64,000 nucleotides of DNA from Polyporus tsugae (taxonomy: Eukaryota; Basidiomycota; Agaricomycetes; Polyporales; Polyporaceae). The translations under genes were made by a program, and so were the position numbers. Shown here one piece after another: positions 11,344 to 23,171 of the stretch (within the stretch, counting starts at the first letter, position 1; each line of letters starts with the position of its first letter). Location of the stretch: contig JAHRBS010000005.1 of assembly GCA_024305745.1 (NCBI GenBank), forward strand, positions 1,302,001 through 1,366,000. The letters run 5' to 3'. The notes beneath the pieces were generated by a model. It saw only the letters and a program-made list of their open reading frames with translations, was not told the origin of the DNA and did not search any database.

Positions 11344-12901
11344 ATGGCCGACTCGATTGAACGTGGTCTCCTCCGCTCTCTCTCCATCTACCCCGCCAAG
11401 GACGAGACCACTCACATCGGAACGACCTTCATAGGTGTGTCTCACTTTCGCTCCCCCGATCTACACGTTCGTAGTGCGGTTTGGCGAAGGGAACAGGCCA
11501 TCCGTCGATCTTAAACCTTATTCCTAACCCACCCCATCTATCTATGCCCTCTACGCGCTCTAACGACCGCCGCGCCCCGCAGATCCGTCTACGCAGCTGA
11601 GCGCGATCCTCAACGCATCCAATGCCGACGAGCAGCTCCGCGACCTCGCGCGCCTCGTCTCCGAGCGTGGGGTCGTCTTCTTCAAGGCGCAGGATATCAA
11701 GATCGCGGACCAACTCAAGCTCGCAGACCGCCTCGGGAAGCTTTCCGGCAAGCCCGAGTCCTCCGGCCTCCACATCCATCCCATTTCGGAGTCGACGCCC
11801 GAGTTTGGCCCGGAGGTGTCCGTGATCTCGTCCATGGGTGCGTCTTTTTGCCCGCGTTGTGTATGAGTGTGTGGGTGCATGGCTGATTCGGTGGGCGCGC
11901 AGGCGGTATTTCGCGGGCGGACTTCGTGGAGGGCCGCCGCGCGAGCGCGGGCTGGCACGCGGATATCACGTTCGAAAAGGTCCCCTCGGACTACGCTGTG
12001 AGTACTCCATACTCGCCCTGCCGTATCCGGGTTCTCACTCCCGCCATCTGGCGTATGTAGATCCTCAAAGTCCACATTCTCCCAAAGGGTAAGCACGCAC
12101 CCACAGGCGGTCCCGAACAAGCTCAAACTCACCCTCAAATTAAACCTTCTCTGCGTTCGCAGTCGGCGGCGATACACTCGTAAGTTGTCCCCTCCGCTGC
12201 TCGTGTGATCGGGTCTCCGGTTTTCCCCGCTCCTAACCACCCTCTCCCGCTCGCGCGCAGTGGGCCAGCGGCTACGAGGCGTATGACCGCCTTTCGCCTG
12301 CGTTCAAGCGCTTCCTCGAGGGCCTGACGGCCGTCCACAATGCCACCTTCTTCAACGCGGTACGTCTGAGCTGCGGCAGTGTAGTCTAAGCCAGATCGGC
12401 TGCTGATCTGTAGCATGGTCATCGTACAGTACGCGAAGGCAAACGGCCGGAAGATCCAGGACCCCCGCGGCTCGCCCCTCAACACGGGCGAGGATCTCTC
12501 CGCCGTCCAGTGCGCCCTCTCCTCCCTTTCGCATGCATTAAGCCCCACTGACTCCCTTTACCTCCACGTACAGTCCGGTGATCCGCACGCACCCAGTCAC
12601 GGGCTACAAGACGCTCTTCGTGAACCGCACGTTCACGAAGCGCATCGTCGAGCTCACGCCCGACGAGTCCGCGGACGTCCTCCAGTACCTCTTCCGGCAC
12701 ATCGCCGAGAACCACGACCTGCAGGTGCGCTACCAGTGGGGCAAGGACGACGTCGCGATCTGGGACAACCGCGCGACGTTCCACACGGCCACGCTGGATT
12801 ACGGGAACGCGGACCGCGAGGGGAACCGCGCAGTCAGCTTGGGCGAGGTGCCGTACTACGACGAGAAGAGCAAGGGGAGAAGGGAGGCGCTCGGGTTGTG
12901 A
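11344..12901 (+). CDS. TauD/TfdA-type alpha-ketoglutarate-dependent dioxygenase
   Basis: Eight exons keep frame (11344-11434, 11583-11837, 11903-11997, 12061-12088, 12163-12179, 12261-12359, 12430-12509, 12574-12901), giving 330 aa, the usual size for the family. These Fe(II)/2-oxoglutarate enzymes hydroxylate substrates such as sulfonates, often so that they fragment and release sulfite. The first iron ligands are in GWHADITFE (H-x-D). GGDTLWASGYEAYDRLSP and AVHPVIRTHPVTGYK are family hallmarks. The distal His lies in WDNRATFHTA and a C-terminal Arg in NRAVSLGE. The 28-nt and 17-nt exons are unusually small but are required by the family alignment. The protein has no signal peptide, so it is probably cytosolic. 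The actual substrate is unknown. Confidence 0.9.
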
Positions 12902-13406
12902 GCGCGGCAGGGTCCTCGCGCGCGCGCCTTCAAGTTGACGGGTGATGGCGAGTATGAGAGGTTGATCGGCGTCTATGGTCACTGGGAGACATGTAAAACT
13001 AGACAAATTGACTCGAATGTATAACATGTTGCTTTGCTTCGCTTTTCCTCTCCTTGTTTACTTTCCCAACTTCGCATCGATACATCACTCGCAGTATTCC
13101 TCTCAACGTTGCTTGCACCAATATATCGCATTTGCGTCGTAGGGTTACATGGGGTATCACAATCTACACGAAGGCTTGAAACGCTACAGTATGTAACTCC
13201 GTCTCATGCGTGCAAAGCGAAGATTTCAAGACCCAGGCTATCAGCGCCGCCCAACGCCGCATTATTTCCGCGCTGTTCCTATCTATCGGTATCGGTATGT
13301 ACAGTAAGTATGTACTCAACATAAGTTACGATCCACAATCTGATCTAACACTATAGTTTATATCAGCAACACGCGAGCCAACCACATTACTTGCATTTAA
13401 CAAATT

Positions 13407-15416
13407 TCACAGCGCGTTGCTTACACACGTGAACGCGGAGCCGTACGCGGACTTGCGGTACGAGTCGACGATGCTCTGCACGGACGCGTACGTGCCCCCG
13501 ACGAGGATGAACGCACCCACGAGGATGATGAAGTAGTTGAGCAGCGTCTGCGCGGACCGCCACGCGCCCGCCCAGCGCGCCTTGCCGGGGTACAGCGTCA
13601 GATACGCCAAGCCCCAGAAGATGAACCCGAACCAGCAGTCTGCCGGAGTCCCCAAAACGCGAGTCAGCCTCCGATCTCGCAAAACAGGAAAAGGGGGAAG
13701 GGGAGGGGGACGTACCGAAGAGGGAGCACATGAGAGAGAGCAAGTCCGAGAAGAACGGGATGACCTCCGCGATGACGAACGCGACGGCCCAGTTCGCGGC
13801 GATGATGCCGACCCACGTCGCCCACCCCTTCGTCGTGTTGCTGTATCGGTGGTGCGAGTCCTTGAAGATCCGGAAGAACACGAACCGCGCCGTCACGCTC
13901 CCGTACAGCGCGCCGAGGAACACGATCGTCGGGATCGCGAAGCTGAACGCGATCTTCTTGTACAGGGGCGAGAGCGAGCCGAACGCGGGCGCGGTTATGT
14001 ACTGGTTCCCGACCCAGTGGTACATGAGCGCGCCGCAGAGCGTGAAGACGACCATCTCGGCGATCGACACCGCCCAGAGCGCCTTCGGGAAGTCCTTCGG
14101 CTCCTTCATTTCAGCGATGAACTGCGCGAGCGTATGGTCAGCACCGGATCGCAGAAATAATAAGGAAAGTAGGGGAGGGGGGATGAGGCGTACCGAAGGG
14201 AGAGTGATCTGGCCGACGAACGTGTAGGTGATGTTCATGAATGCGCTCATGCCCGCGACGAACGTCGTGCCCTTGACGGGCCAAAGGGTGACGATGGGGT
14301 CGTCTCCGGGCGTCCAGCGGTAGGGGTGGTCCTCAACTCCCGCGAAGATGATCGCAAGCAGGACAGCTGCGGGGCAAGGTCAGGCTTGACCTCGGTCACG
14401 GAGCGTCTGGGGGAATGCACTCACCAATGCCCATGGTGGCGGCGGAGAAAAGGCCGAGGTGTGACAACTCGCTTAGCGTGCGGGGGAGGGTGAAGACGAA
14501 ACATATGACCGTCGCGACGGCCGAGAACGCGATCGTGCACGCGGCGGAGTTCGTGAGCGTGTTCAGAAGCTTCGCGCCGACGAGGACGTGGAGGGCTGTG
14601 CCGACAATGTCAACAGCCCAGCATAAGACATCGAGTAGGGCGAGACTCGTACCCTGAATAAACGTGTTGTTCAAGAGGAAGAACACTGCGGTGACATTAT
14701 ATGCCCATTTCGAACCGCCGAACAGTGCCTGACCGATATCGCATACATCGCGAACTTTGCGTGGTGGGAGGGAGCGAGGGAGCGAGGGTAAGTAAGACGT
14801 AGGGGGTTGGAAGCCAGTTGCGACGTACTCTCAGGATGCTTCATGCAATACCTCCAGAGCACGAGTGATGTGTATAAGACACATACCGCGACGACGAGCG
14901 TCAAGATGATGCCGGGCACAAGCCCCAGGACGGAGAAGGACCAGGGGAAGCTGTGTCACCGGATGTATCACATAGGACCAAACAAGCGTAAAGGGCGTGG
15001 CGATGAGCAATCAGACACACATAATGTCCAACACAAACGCGCCAATCGGGACTCACGAGAGGATGGCCAAGCAGATGTACTCTGAAAATAGCAGCGCGGC
15101 AGTCTGTTTGGGGGTTCGCGAAGCGTCAGCAGAGTACACAAACACAAACCCCGAGATCGCGGGATGAATGAAGAAGGGGGAGAATGCGGTAATGGGGTTG
15201 GAAGAGAAGGCGGGCTAGGAACCCGAAGAATAGAAGACGACAGCTGACCTTCTGCCACGAGCAGGAGCGGTACTTGATTTGGTGGCCGCTCTCGTCTGCG
15301 ATCTGGTTCTTGACAATCGCCTCCTCTTCGTCGCTCGAGATGTTCGAGCCGTTGTCAGACACGTTCTTCACGTCCCTCTTCGCATCGTACTCGGCACTCC
15401 GTCGCGGTTCGGTCAT
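13407..15416 (-). CDS. Amino-acid transporter (AAAP/Aa_trans family)
   Basis: Eight exons on the minus strand (15416-15249, 15103-15057, 14950-14829, 14754-14653, 14595-14425, 14366-14194, 14121-13716, 13639-13407) give 473 aa. The first 56 residues are a hydrophilic, acidic cytosolic tail. About ten hydrophobic helices follow, including ILTLVVAVCVLYTSLVLW and AACTIAFSAVATVICFVF. TFVGQITLPS followed by FIAEMKEPKDFPKALW is diagnostic of fungal neutral/aromatic amino-acid permeases of this family. The segment at 14596-14652 is treated as an intron because splicing restores the usual FIQ-ALHVLVGAKLLNTL. The protein is expected in the plasma membrane or vacuolar membrane as a proton- or Na-coupled carrier. 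Substrate not predictable. Confidence 0.88.
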
Positions 15417-16502
15417 GGCGTCGACCAGGGATGTGTGGTGGCACGTGAGGGTCGTGCAACGTGCGCGTCTAAGAACTCAGTCCGGGAGAGTGAGCAGTTA
15501 TGCCGATGGGGACCGAAGGACAAGGGAGAAACGCGAGGCCACGTCGTGGGGGTGGTCCGAGTCGTGGGGAGCGGCTCCAGAGACGACTTGTACTGTGTGC
15601 GCGCATTGGAGTTTGATAAATTGACGTTGTTCAAGGCTGCAATGGCGTGCGATTACCTCATATGCTGCGCCAAAAACGATAGCCTTCGTCCAGCCTCGTC
15701 CAGGTGGATCCTCGTCAACGCTTCGGTGGAGCGCTGTGCAGATCAATCACCCATCAGTCCAAACTTTCCTGATGCACCCAAGCCAGGGCCAACCTTGAAG
15801 ATATTTTGGTCCACTGGGCAGCCATTGGCATATTCCGGGTTTATCGGAGTAGCCACACACGTGTTACATCTTCGCGGGAAGTTGAATAGAAGGAAAAAAA
15901 AACTTCGACACAACCGGTGTGCATAAGTACTATACTCTGCGAGACTCGTGGCGGGTAAATTGGAGACCAAAATACCACACAAGTGAACAGAAAATTAATC
16001 AATGGTGTGATCCAGGTCTATAGGTACCACAGAACGCACCTGTCAAGTCCACAGGTTTAAGATGATCCAACCTAGTCCAGGGGCGGCGCCGCCGTTGTTC
16101 TAGACGAAATGCTCACACGCTACTTAGGCCGGGCTGATTCGGCGGACAGCGAGAGGAGTACGGCAGTACTTACTGCATGATCGACCACATGTACGAGCAC
16201 GAAGGAAAGACACTCGGTACGAAGAGGATGGTGGGAGAGTCCACAGAGTGGTCAAGCAAGCAAAGAAAATGGTAGACAGTGGCACACACCGGGGGCACTG
16301 GCGAGCGTAGTGTCACCAAAACGGCAACTCTGACGTCAACGCCCTGAAAACACCGGTGATGACGGGACTCGCCAGCCAATCAGATCGCCGCCAAGTCTCC
16401 GGCTCACCGACACGCAAGCGAGGTTGCTCAGCGTGTGCTCGAGATGAGTTCATCGTCTCCCTCGTCCGCGACGTGCCATATCACGCTTTCGTCCTATTCC
16501 GC

Positions 16503-17171
16503 ATGAGCTCACCACCCGCCACCAGATCCAAGTTCGCACCCTACAAGCAGGCCCTCGCAGCGCTGTCCCAGCGCACCCGCACACCTCTCCCATCTCTTAT
16601 CATCTCCTTCGGCATCCTGCATGAGCTCACCGCGATAGTGCCCCTTGCGGGCTTCTTCTTCGCCGCGCGAGGATTCGGGGTCGGAGAAGGTATCGTCGGC
16701 GCACTGGCACCCAGGCCCGGGACCGAGGGCGAGACGGGGTTGGCGGTGCAGGTTCGTGAGGCCTGGGTCGGGGAACGGTTCAGGGAGTGGATGGTCGAGG
16801 GGGAGGTACGAGCTGAGAGAGCTGGGAGAAGGTATGGATGGTTCGGGTACGAGAAGGGGAGCAAGCCGCCTGCGCTTTCGCCGGACGAGCAGGCTGAGCG
16901 CCATGCGGAGGCGGTCCTGACGGGCAAGATCGCGGGAGACGTCGCGAATGCCGTTGTGGCGTATGCTTTGACGAAGGTGGGTATGTTTTTTCCGTATTTT
17001 GTGTGCGATATACAGCGTGTGGGAATGTGGCTTATGTGTGTTGTGCTGCTCCAGGCCCTTCTTCCTGTCAGGATTGGTCTGTCCATGTATCTCGCCCCGC
17101 CTTTCTCAAGGACGTTCATACAGCCGGTGGCGTCAGTAGTGTCTCGTGTATTCCGACGGAAATCAACATAG
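16503..17171 (+). CDS. FAM210/Fmp10-like mitochondrial membrane protein
   Basis: Two exons (16503-16976, 17055-17171) give 196 aa. The region PLPSLIISFGILHELTAIVPL (about residues 27-47) with a following hydrophobic stretch, and the C-terminal AYALTK-ALLPVRIGLSMYLAPPFSR, match fungal Fmp10/FAM210-type proteins (DUF1279-like), which sit in the mitochondrial inner membrane. The ATG at 16503 is chosen because the family starts near here. An in-frame ATG at 16359 would add 48 poorly conserved residues. The 78-bp intron is a multiple of three and has no stop. If retained, it would insert 26 mostly hydrophobic residues between AYALTK and ALLPVR. Confidence 0.65.
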   Translation: MSSPPATRSKFAPYKQALAALSQRTRTPLPSLIISFGILHELTAIVPLAGFFFAARGFGVGEGIVGALAPRPGTEGETGLAVQVREAWVGERFREWMVEGEVRAERAGRRYGWFGYEKGSKPPALSPDEQAERHAEAVLTGKIAGDVANAVVAYALTKVGMFFPYFVCDIQRVGMWLMCVVLLQALLPVRIGLSMYLAPPFSRTFIQPVASVVSRVFRRKST

Positions 17172-17668
17172 TTGGACCAATCAATCGCTCGCTCTGCATG
17201 TGTGGTATCGACGCGTCTTTCACGATCGCATTGTGGTACGCTTCTAGTGCCAGAATGATGGGTACTTCATGTGGTTTTCTGCTTACTCCAAACTCGTAGG
17301 TACAAGGACAGTGGGCTAGCCATCACCCCATCTGGTCTACCCATTTTTCTCTGTCACCACGATTGAATATTTGGTGGTTGCCGTCATGAGCCTCTCTAGC
17401 ACAGCGTCACGCCCGATGTTTTCAGACAATGCACAAATAACCGAATTTGCCATCAACGTAGGTGTGTCATGTTCGATCGAAGGCGCAAGCTTCCTAAACC
17501 TGACCATCCTGCTTTCAGTTTCGAATGAGGCCAGTGCACTAAATGACGGATACTAATTACACAAAGCGTCCAGAAAACATACAAAACATTGCACAGATGA
17601 CGTCTCCCCCTCTCGCATGCAACGCGCACCGCAGCAAATCATACACCCTCCAGCATTCATCCCCCTGC
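17172..17668. other. Intergenic, no gene seen
   Basis: Short open frames only, none with recognisable features. This stretch separates the 3' ends of two convergent genes. Confidence 0.4.
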
Positions 17669-18424
17669 CTACCACCACCAGGAATGAAGACGAGTGGGAA
17701 GGTTCGTCGACGTCCTCATCCTCCGATGCATCCTGAACTGGAGCCACGTCATCTCCCACTTCTTCACCGCCCTCCGCTTCCCCTCCTTCGCAGGCCGCTC
17801 CTCACGGTCTGCGTCGGCCTCTGGCTTGCGGTGTGCCGCCAGGATAGCCAGGAACTCCTGGAAATGCCTCCCGGCCTCCGTCGCCATGCAGTACCGCCTC
17901 GCCTCCTCCTTGTCGTCGTCCCTCGGGATGGGCTTGCGGAGGGGGACGTTCTCCAGGCTGCCAGAGAACGCGCCGGGGAGGCGCCAGGGCGGGAGCCTCG
18001 TGGGGTCCGCGAGGGTGAGGATCTCACGCTTGTCGAAGCACCGAGCCGCCGCATTGTCGACAATGTCGGCGGGCTGGCTGAGGACGGCGGGCAGCTGTTC
18101 GAGGAAGAGTTCGCGGTCCGGTGGAGGGGCACGTGGCTCGAGCTTGATGTGTACGGGCCGTCGCGTCTGTGGTTGGGGAGAGGTGGCGTGCGCGGTTGGG
18201 GTCGGCGGCAGTGGCTCAGGACGTCGGCTCGGACGAGGGTGTGACTGGACGGGAAGACGTACCGAGTCGCTGCTGGACTCATTCCATCGTTGTCGCTCTT
18301 CTTTGGGCAAGGCGCGCCATTCTTGTGTGATCTGCTCCGCGATGCTCGTCGCGCCGTGTTCGGAGGGCTGGGTGTCACCCGAGACGGGTGTCCAGATATT
18401 CTCGGTCTGGGTGTTGATGCTCAT
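17669..18424 (-). CDS. Possible partial HMG-box-like regulator
   Basis: An ATG at 18424 opens 251 codons. Residues about 28-46 (AEQITQEWRALPKEERQRW) look like helix 2 to helix 3 of an HMG box, but the N-terminal half of such a box is missing, so the domain call is weak. The middle is Pro/Ser/Arg-rich. About residues 130-230 read as a plausible folded region (PADIVDNAAARCFDKREILT, EAGRHFQEFLAIL). Near 17,750 another frame becomes more protein-like, with an acidic Asp/Glu run. The last 30 residues may therefore be mis-spliced or frameshifted. It is divergent to the polymerase gene at 19,887. No specific function is claimed. Confidence 0.45.
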   Translation of the reverse strand: MSINTQTENIWTPVSGDTQPSEHGATSIAEQITQEWRALPKEERQRWNESSSDSVRLPVQSHPRPSRRPEPLPPTPTAHATSPQPQTRRPVHIKLEPRAPPPDRELFLEQLPAVLSQPADIVDNAAARCFDKREILTLADPTRLPPWRLPGAFSGSLENVPLRKPIPRDDDKEEARRYCMATEAGRHFQEFLAILAAHRKPEADADREERPAKEGKRRAVKKWEMTWLQFRMHRRMRTSTNLPTRLHSWWW

Positions 18425-19886
18425 TGCGCGGCGGGTTATTGTTGTGGGGATGGAGTGTGCGCAGGCCAGGGAATGGAGAGGAGGAGTGAGGTGGCTGGTG
18501 GCTGGTGATTGTAAAAGAGAGCAAGGGCCGGTGCGCGTCTGTTTTGCTTTGTACTCCCTGTACCTCCTTCCGGATTGGGTTGGGTCGGACACGAGGCACA
18601 ACGTTGGATGCGTTGGATGTCGTGTAGGGCAGTGTGGTGCTGGATTGGATTGATCCTTTCCAGACGTTCCATATGTTATGGAAATATGCATGGTTCCTCT
18701 GCTGGTCATCGTGACTGTAAGCTGTGGACATGCGATGGTCCTGGTCCTTAGACCGGCGATCGGTATTGAGAGGTGGTATGCACTTGCGAAACTTGGATTC
18801 CTTCCATTGCATCGATGCTACGATGCCTCACGCCATGGAATGGAATATGTACGTAGGATTTATGAGTATTGAAAGGTCTACTTCAAACCCGAACTGTTTG
18901 GCACTAGTCGATGCGACTCTCTGCCATCTCATCGTTCAGCTTTTTTGTCTTTATGCTTGCGTGGTGCTTGCGATGCACGATTGCATTATCCAACCTGGCA
19001 TTCTGGGTGTGCCCATACACTGCGAACGACGGGTACGGTCGCAGCAATGGAGCAGGGCCGGAATCTTACTGGCTCATTCTATGATCAACCGCCGACCCCA
19101 TACATCTGCCCCATATTTGGATTGGAGCACGGGAAAGGATGAAGCCGCACAAGCGATCCAAATGGTTCATGTTTTCTCCGTCTACCATTGAGGGTAGTTT
19201 CGAAAGTGCAGAAAAAGGAGACAGTTGGATCAGGAAGCGAAACCCATGCGAGTGCGAGTCTGACGTCATCTCGTGCGAGCGTATAGAGGTAAGTTCTGGA
19301 GTAGAATTGTGAGATAATTAAACTCATATATCGGACACGGAGGAAACAGCGAAAGATTCAGAAATAGCAACACGTTAACTCCGGACTCAGCATCGTCTGG
19401 CCGGAGAATGCGGCGTTGTGTGCACTGATATTACTGTTTGTATAACAACGTACACTATATTACTCAGTATTCGAAGATATGCATGATGGGTCGGCGCTAT
19501 AGGATAGATTGCGGTTGCTATGCTGGGAGTGGTCGATGAGTTGAAGCGCCGAGCGTTCAGTATGGCATTACGTAAGGCAGTGGCGTATCAGGGCGTCTAA
19601 CAGCTGTCGTCACTTGCGTCTCGCCTCCATCATGTCGACGAGGATCCTAATTCCCTGCAGAGCGTATTATTATTTGGTGTGTGTTTCAGTTCTCGTTTGA
19701 AAAATCATGTATTGCATGGGATTCTATCAACATCGCTCACGGACGAGGCTCATTGAAAGTGACATCATCAAAGGCGCCTTTGGGCCACGAGCTATATGCC
19801 CGTCTGTCGCGGTCCCCCATCTTGCCTTCCTCAATGCATATGTGACTAGTATTGATTTTCCGCGAGACAGTAATTATTTATTCGCA
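18425..19886. other. Intergenic, no gene seen
   Basis: Divergent intergenic region between the minus gene at 18.4 kb and the polymerase gene at 19.9 kb. Open frames of up to 155 codons occur but have no family features. Confidence 0.4.
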
Positions 19887-22307
19887 ATGCCCTTTAAACG
19901 ACCAGCGCCGAACCCCACGCAGCCTGGGTCCCAATCTGAGTCCCTATCATCTCGATCTCCGTCCCGACCCCCACCTGCGAAACAACGGAAGACCTCAGCT
20001 ACAGTCAAAGCACTTGCGGACACCAAGGTCTTTATTGTGCAAGCCAAGCTGAACGTGGGGTCTCTTCAATCCTTGGTCGGCCTTGCGGATCGCGAAACTG
20101 GAGGCGTCTGCAGGAACGCGAAGGACGCTGACGTGATCATCACGGCGGTGTCCATGCGTCGACGGCTGGAGAGACATGTTCCGTGGGACATAGCGGTACG
20201 TGTCAAAAACTTACATGGCATTGGAGTGACGGCCGAGGACCCCCCCCCCTTCCACTACCGCCCCCTATATGCGCCGCTCACACACGACACAGAGAACAAA
20301 AGCGGTCGTAATCCCTCAATGGCTCCGCGACTCCGTTGCTCACGGCGGGCCGCTGCCATGTGACGACTACGTTGCGGTACAAGGCCTACAGGAAACGACG
20401 GTCGAGCACTGCCCAGAGGGCAACTGCAAGCCGTGCGCGTGCTCCGGCCCGTCGATGTCACCAACCCCATTCATGTCTCCTCGGTCGCCACAGCCTGAGG
20501 GCGGGCCGCCTCAGCTCCCAACCCCTCCCACGTCTACGTCCACTTCGTTTGCAGCAGCAACTGAGGGAAAGGAGCGGGTTGTGTTTATTCCGAAGAATCT
20601 GCTCCCTCCGGACCCGCCAATGCCGACGAACCTCGAGAAGCTCATCTACACCTCGCGGTACGCATGCCAGCGTGCGTCCCCCCTCGTCTGTCCGAACCAG
20701 GATCTAGTGCATGACCTGGAAGCTATCCGGCAGAGCAGGACGCTCGAGGGAGAGGAGCGGAGCGCGCTCAGCTACGAGCGTGCCGCGTCCATCATCAAAG
20801 GTGGGTCCCGTCCCGTCCATCGCGTGGGCAAGACTCACTGACCGGACATTTGCAGCGTATCCACATAAGATCGAGTCGGTGAAGCAGGTCGAGGAACTGC
20901 CGTTCGTGGGGCCCAAAATCACAGGACTCGTGAGTCGCGCCAAATAAGACTCTGAGACATCTCGTTCATAAGACGCGGGGTCTAGATCGAGCAGTATCTG
21001 GACAATGGGCAGATATCAGAGGCAGGTACGCAGCTTTCTCGTTAACCCCCCTCGCTTTCTTCCCCATCCGCTCACACGCCCCGCCCGCTCTAACGCTCAG
21101 AGGCGATCAAGACCTCCGAACGCTTCCAAACCCTCTCGTTATTCGCATCAGTCTATGGGATCGGCCCGTCGATTGCACGTCGCCTATACAACCTCAACCT
21201 GCGCACGCTCGACGACCTCGAGATCTACTACGGCGTCGAGCGTGAGGAGATTGAGGGGCAGAGTGAGATCGTGGAAGTCGAGGAGAAGCCGCGGAAGCCA
21301 GGGTGGACACGCGGGCAGCATGAGGATGAGGGACTGGGAGACAGCTGGGTGAAGATCGCGATAGGGTTAAGAGAAGACCTCATGAAGAAGTACGTATTCA
21401 TCGAGCTACGCGCGTGATGGAGGGGTTCACACGAGGGCTGTATGCAAGGATTCCTCGGGAAGAGGTGGAAGAAATGGGCCGGGCGGTGATAAAGGAGCTC
21501 GAGGAGTTCGAGCCGGGGTGCGTGTCGACGATCGTCGGAGGGTACGTGACGTCTATCGCCCTTGTCCCGACACGTTCGACTCAACGGTGGCGCAGTTATC
21601 GGCGCGGAAAGCCAGAGAGTAACGACGTAGACATCGTCTTCACCCATCCCGATGCATCGAAGGTGAAGGGGCTCTGTAAGCGATTCGTGCGGCGGCTCCA
21701 TGAACGCGGTGAGTCGTTGGCCCGTGTCCGACCGGGTCGTCGCGTCCACTGACATTTGATAACGCCTCAGGTATGGTAACGCACGTTATGCGTACGTCGC
21801 CCCGCTCGCCCAGCTAGCCGTTCTTCTCATATAGCGGACAGATCTCGGTGGTTTCCACGCGCACAATCCCCTCCGGCAGCAACATTGGGACAGTCTGGAG
21901 AAGGCACTCACCGTGTTCACCCTTCCTCCCTCGTCGCCGTTCTATGACGGCACGCGCCGGCGACTCGACCTTATTTTTGCTCCGCCGGAGATCTACTGGA
22001 CGGCTGTCCTTGGATGGTGCGTGCTTGTGCCCCTTGGGTGCGGCGTCCATATCGATGATGGGGGTAGGACGGGTTCGATCATGTTCCAGCGGGACATTAG
22101 GCAGTGGGCGAAGGAGAAGCTTGGGATGAAGTTCGACAGCTCCGGGATGTGCGTATTCTGGCGACTGGACCGTCGGTGCGCTACTGACCAGGAAGCAGCA
22201 CGCGACGATACGACTCGAAGGAGTTCTATCCGAAGACGGAGAAGGAGGCGTTCGACCTGTTGGGCCTGGAGTGGGTCGATCCGACGTGGCGTAACGCAGA
22301 CTTGTAG
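19887..22307 (+). CDS. Family X DNA polymerase (BRCT-containing, Pol lambda/Pol4-like)
   Basis: Eleven exons can be joined in frame (19887-20195, 20293-20800, 20856-20929, 20986-21025, 21101-21389, 21449-21541, 21596-21708, 21771-21791, 21842-22016, 22068-22148, 22196-22307), giving 604 aa. The protein would fill short gaps in base-excision and end-joining repair in the nucleus. The N-terminus holds a BRCT-like domain (TKVFIVQAKL, then KDADVIIT and KAVVIPQWLRDSVAHG, about residues 37-125). Then come a Pro/Ser linker, the 8-kDa and fingers regions (FVGPKITGL, FASVYGIGPSIAR), and the palm with GGYRRGKPESNDVDIVFTHPD (first two catalytic Asp). RRLDLIFAP carries the third Asp, and the thumb includes WTGSIMFQRDIRQWA. 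The C-terminus KEFYPKTEKEAFDLLGLEW is typical. The acceptor of the last exon is the least certain. Its 3' half is duplicated in inverted orientation at 1-1490. Confidence 0.88.
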
Positions 22308-23171
22308 CGGGCGTCCGGCGAAGAGGATGGCGCGGCAGACGGACCGACTTGCAGCATATCGGGAAAGTGGAGTTGTGAGGGATCCTCGCGCTGCATGCTT
22401 TGCGCAGCTTTGTTGCCGATGCTAGAATCTCGGCTACCTTCGTCGTAAGTCACGTCCTTACTTTGTCAAATGATCGCCCCTGCTTTCCCACAGTCATAGC
22501 TCAATTCGTGATGGCAGGTGCTCCTGGCTTGGTTGTCGCTTCGTCGCGCAGCGCGCCCTCTCCATTGTTCCAGGTCCCCCAGTACTAGTCCCTAGGCCGT
22601 CGACAACCCTGCATCTGCGATGAGAACGGCGGCAGATCGGGTCGCGTGGTCCTCTCTGCTCGGCCTCTGTGGAGTGCCGGAGTGGGCATAGGGGGAACAC
22701 CTCGGGCTCGCCGACTTGTTCGGTTCCGTGGGACCCCGGCCTTGTGCAGCCGTCAGCATAATGGACCACGAGCTCATTAGGTATCGGCTAATTTTCCTTT
22801 TCCGTTCGGTCAGGTTATCCGAGGAATGTTGGTGTGCCACCCAGTCGTCCCAGGGGACCACCGCCGCTCCACGCAAAGCGTGGTACGCGAGTAAGCCAAT
22901 GCGCTTGAGTGGCATTACTAGGCGCTCGCACCCACAGCTCGGTCACTCGTTCGTTGGACCCTGGCTATGGTGCACGCTTTGCACGGGCGGAGAGGCATAT
23001 ATAACGGGGCTTTGGGTTGCACTTTTGTCCGCTATCCTGTTCTTCTGCAGCCCTACCTGTCCGCTCTTTCCTCCGCCTCCGTCCCCCCCCCCTCTACGGT
23101 ACGTCGTTCGCGTTCGACGCTCCGTAATCTGTTAATGACTGTTTGACCTCCGTCGGCCATTAGCTATCACT
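22308..23171. other. Intergenic and 5' leader of the next HMG gene
   Basis: The first 120 bp are shared with the polymerase pseudogene's flank. A TATA box (22997-23004) and a likely 5'-UTR intron (GTACGT at 23099 to AG at 23163) precede the HMG gene at 23172. Nothing else is seen. Confidence 0.5.
22997..23004 (+). promoter_or_regulatory. TATA box of the second HMG-box gene
   Basis: ATATATAA lies about 170 bp upstream of the ATG at 23172. The distance is explained if 23099-23163 is a 5'-UTR intron, since it has good donor and acceptor consensus and removing it shortens the leader. Confidence 0.5.
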
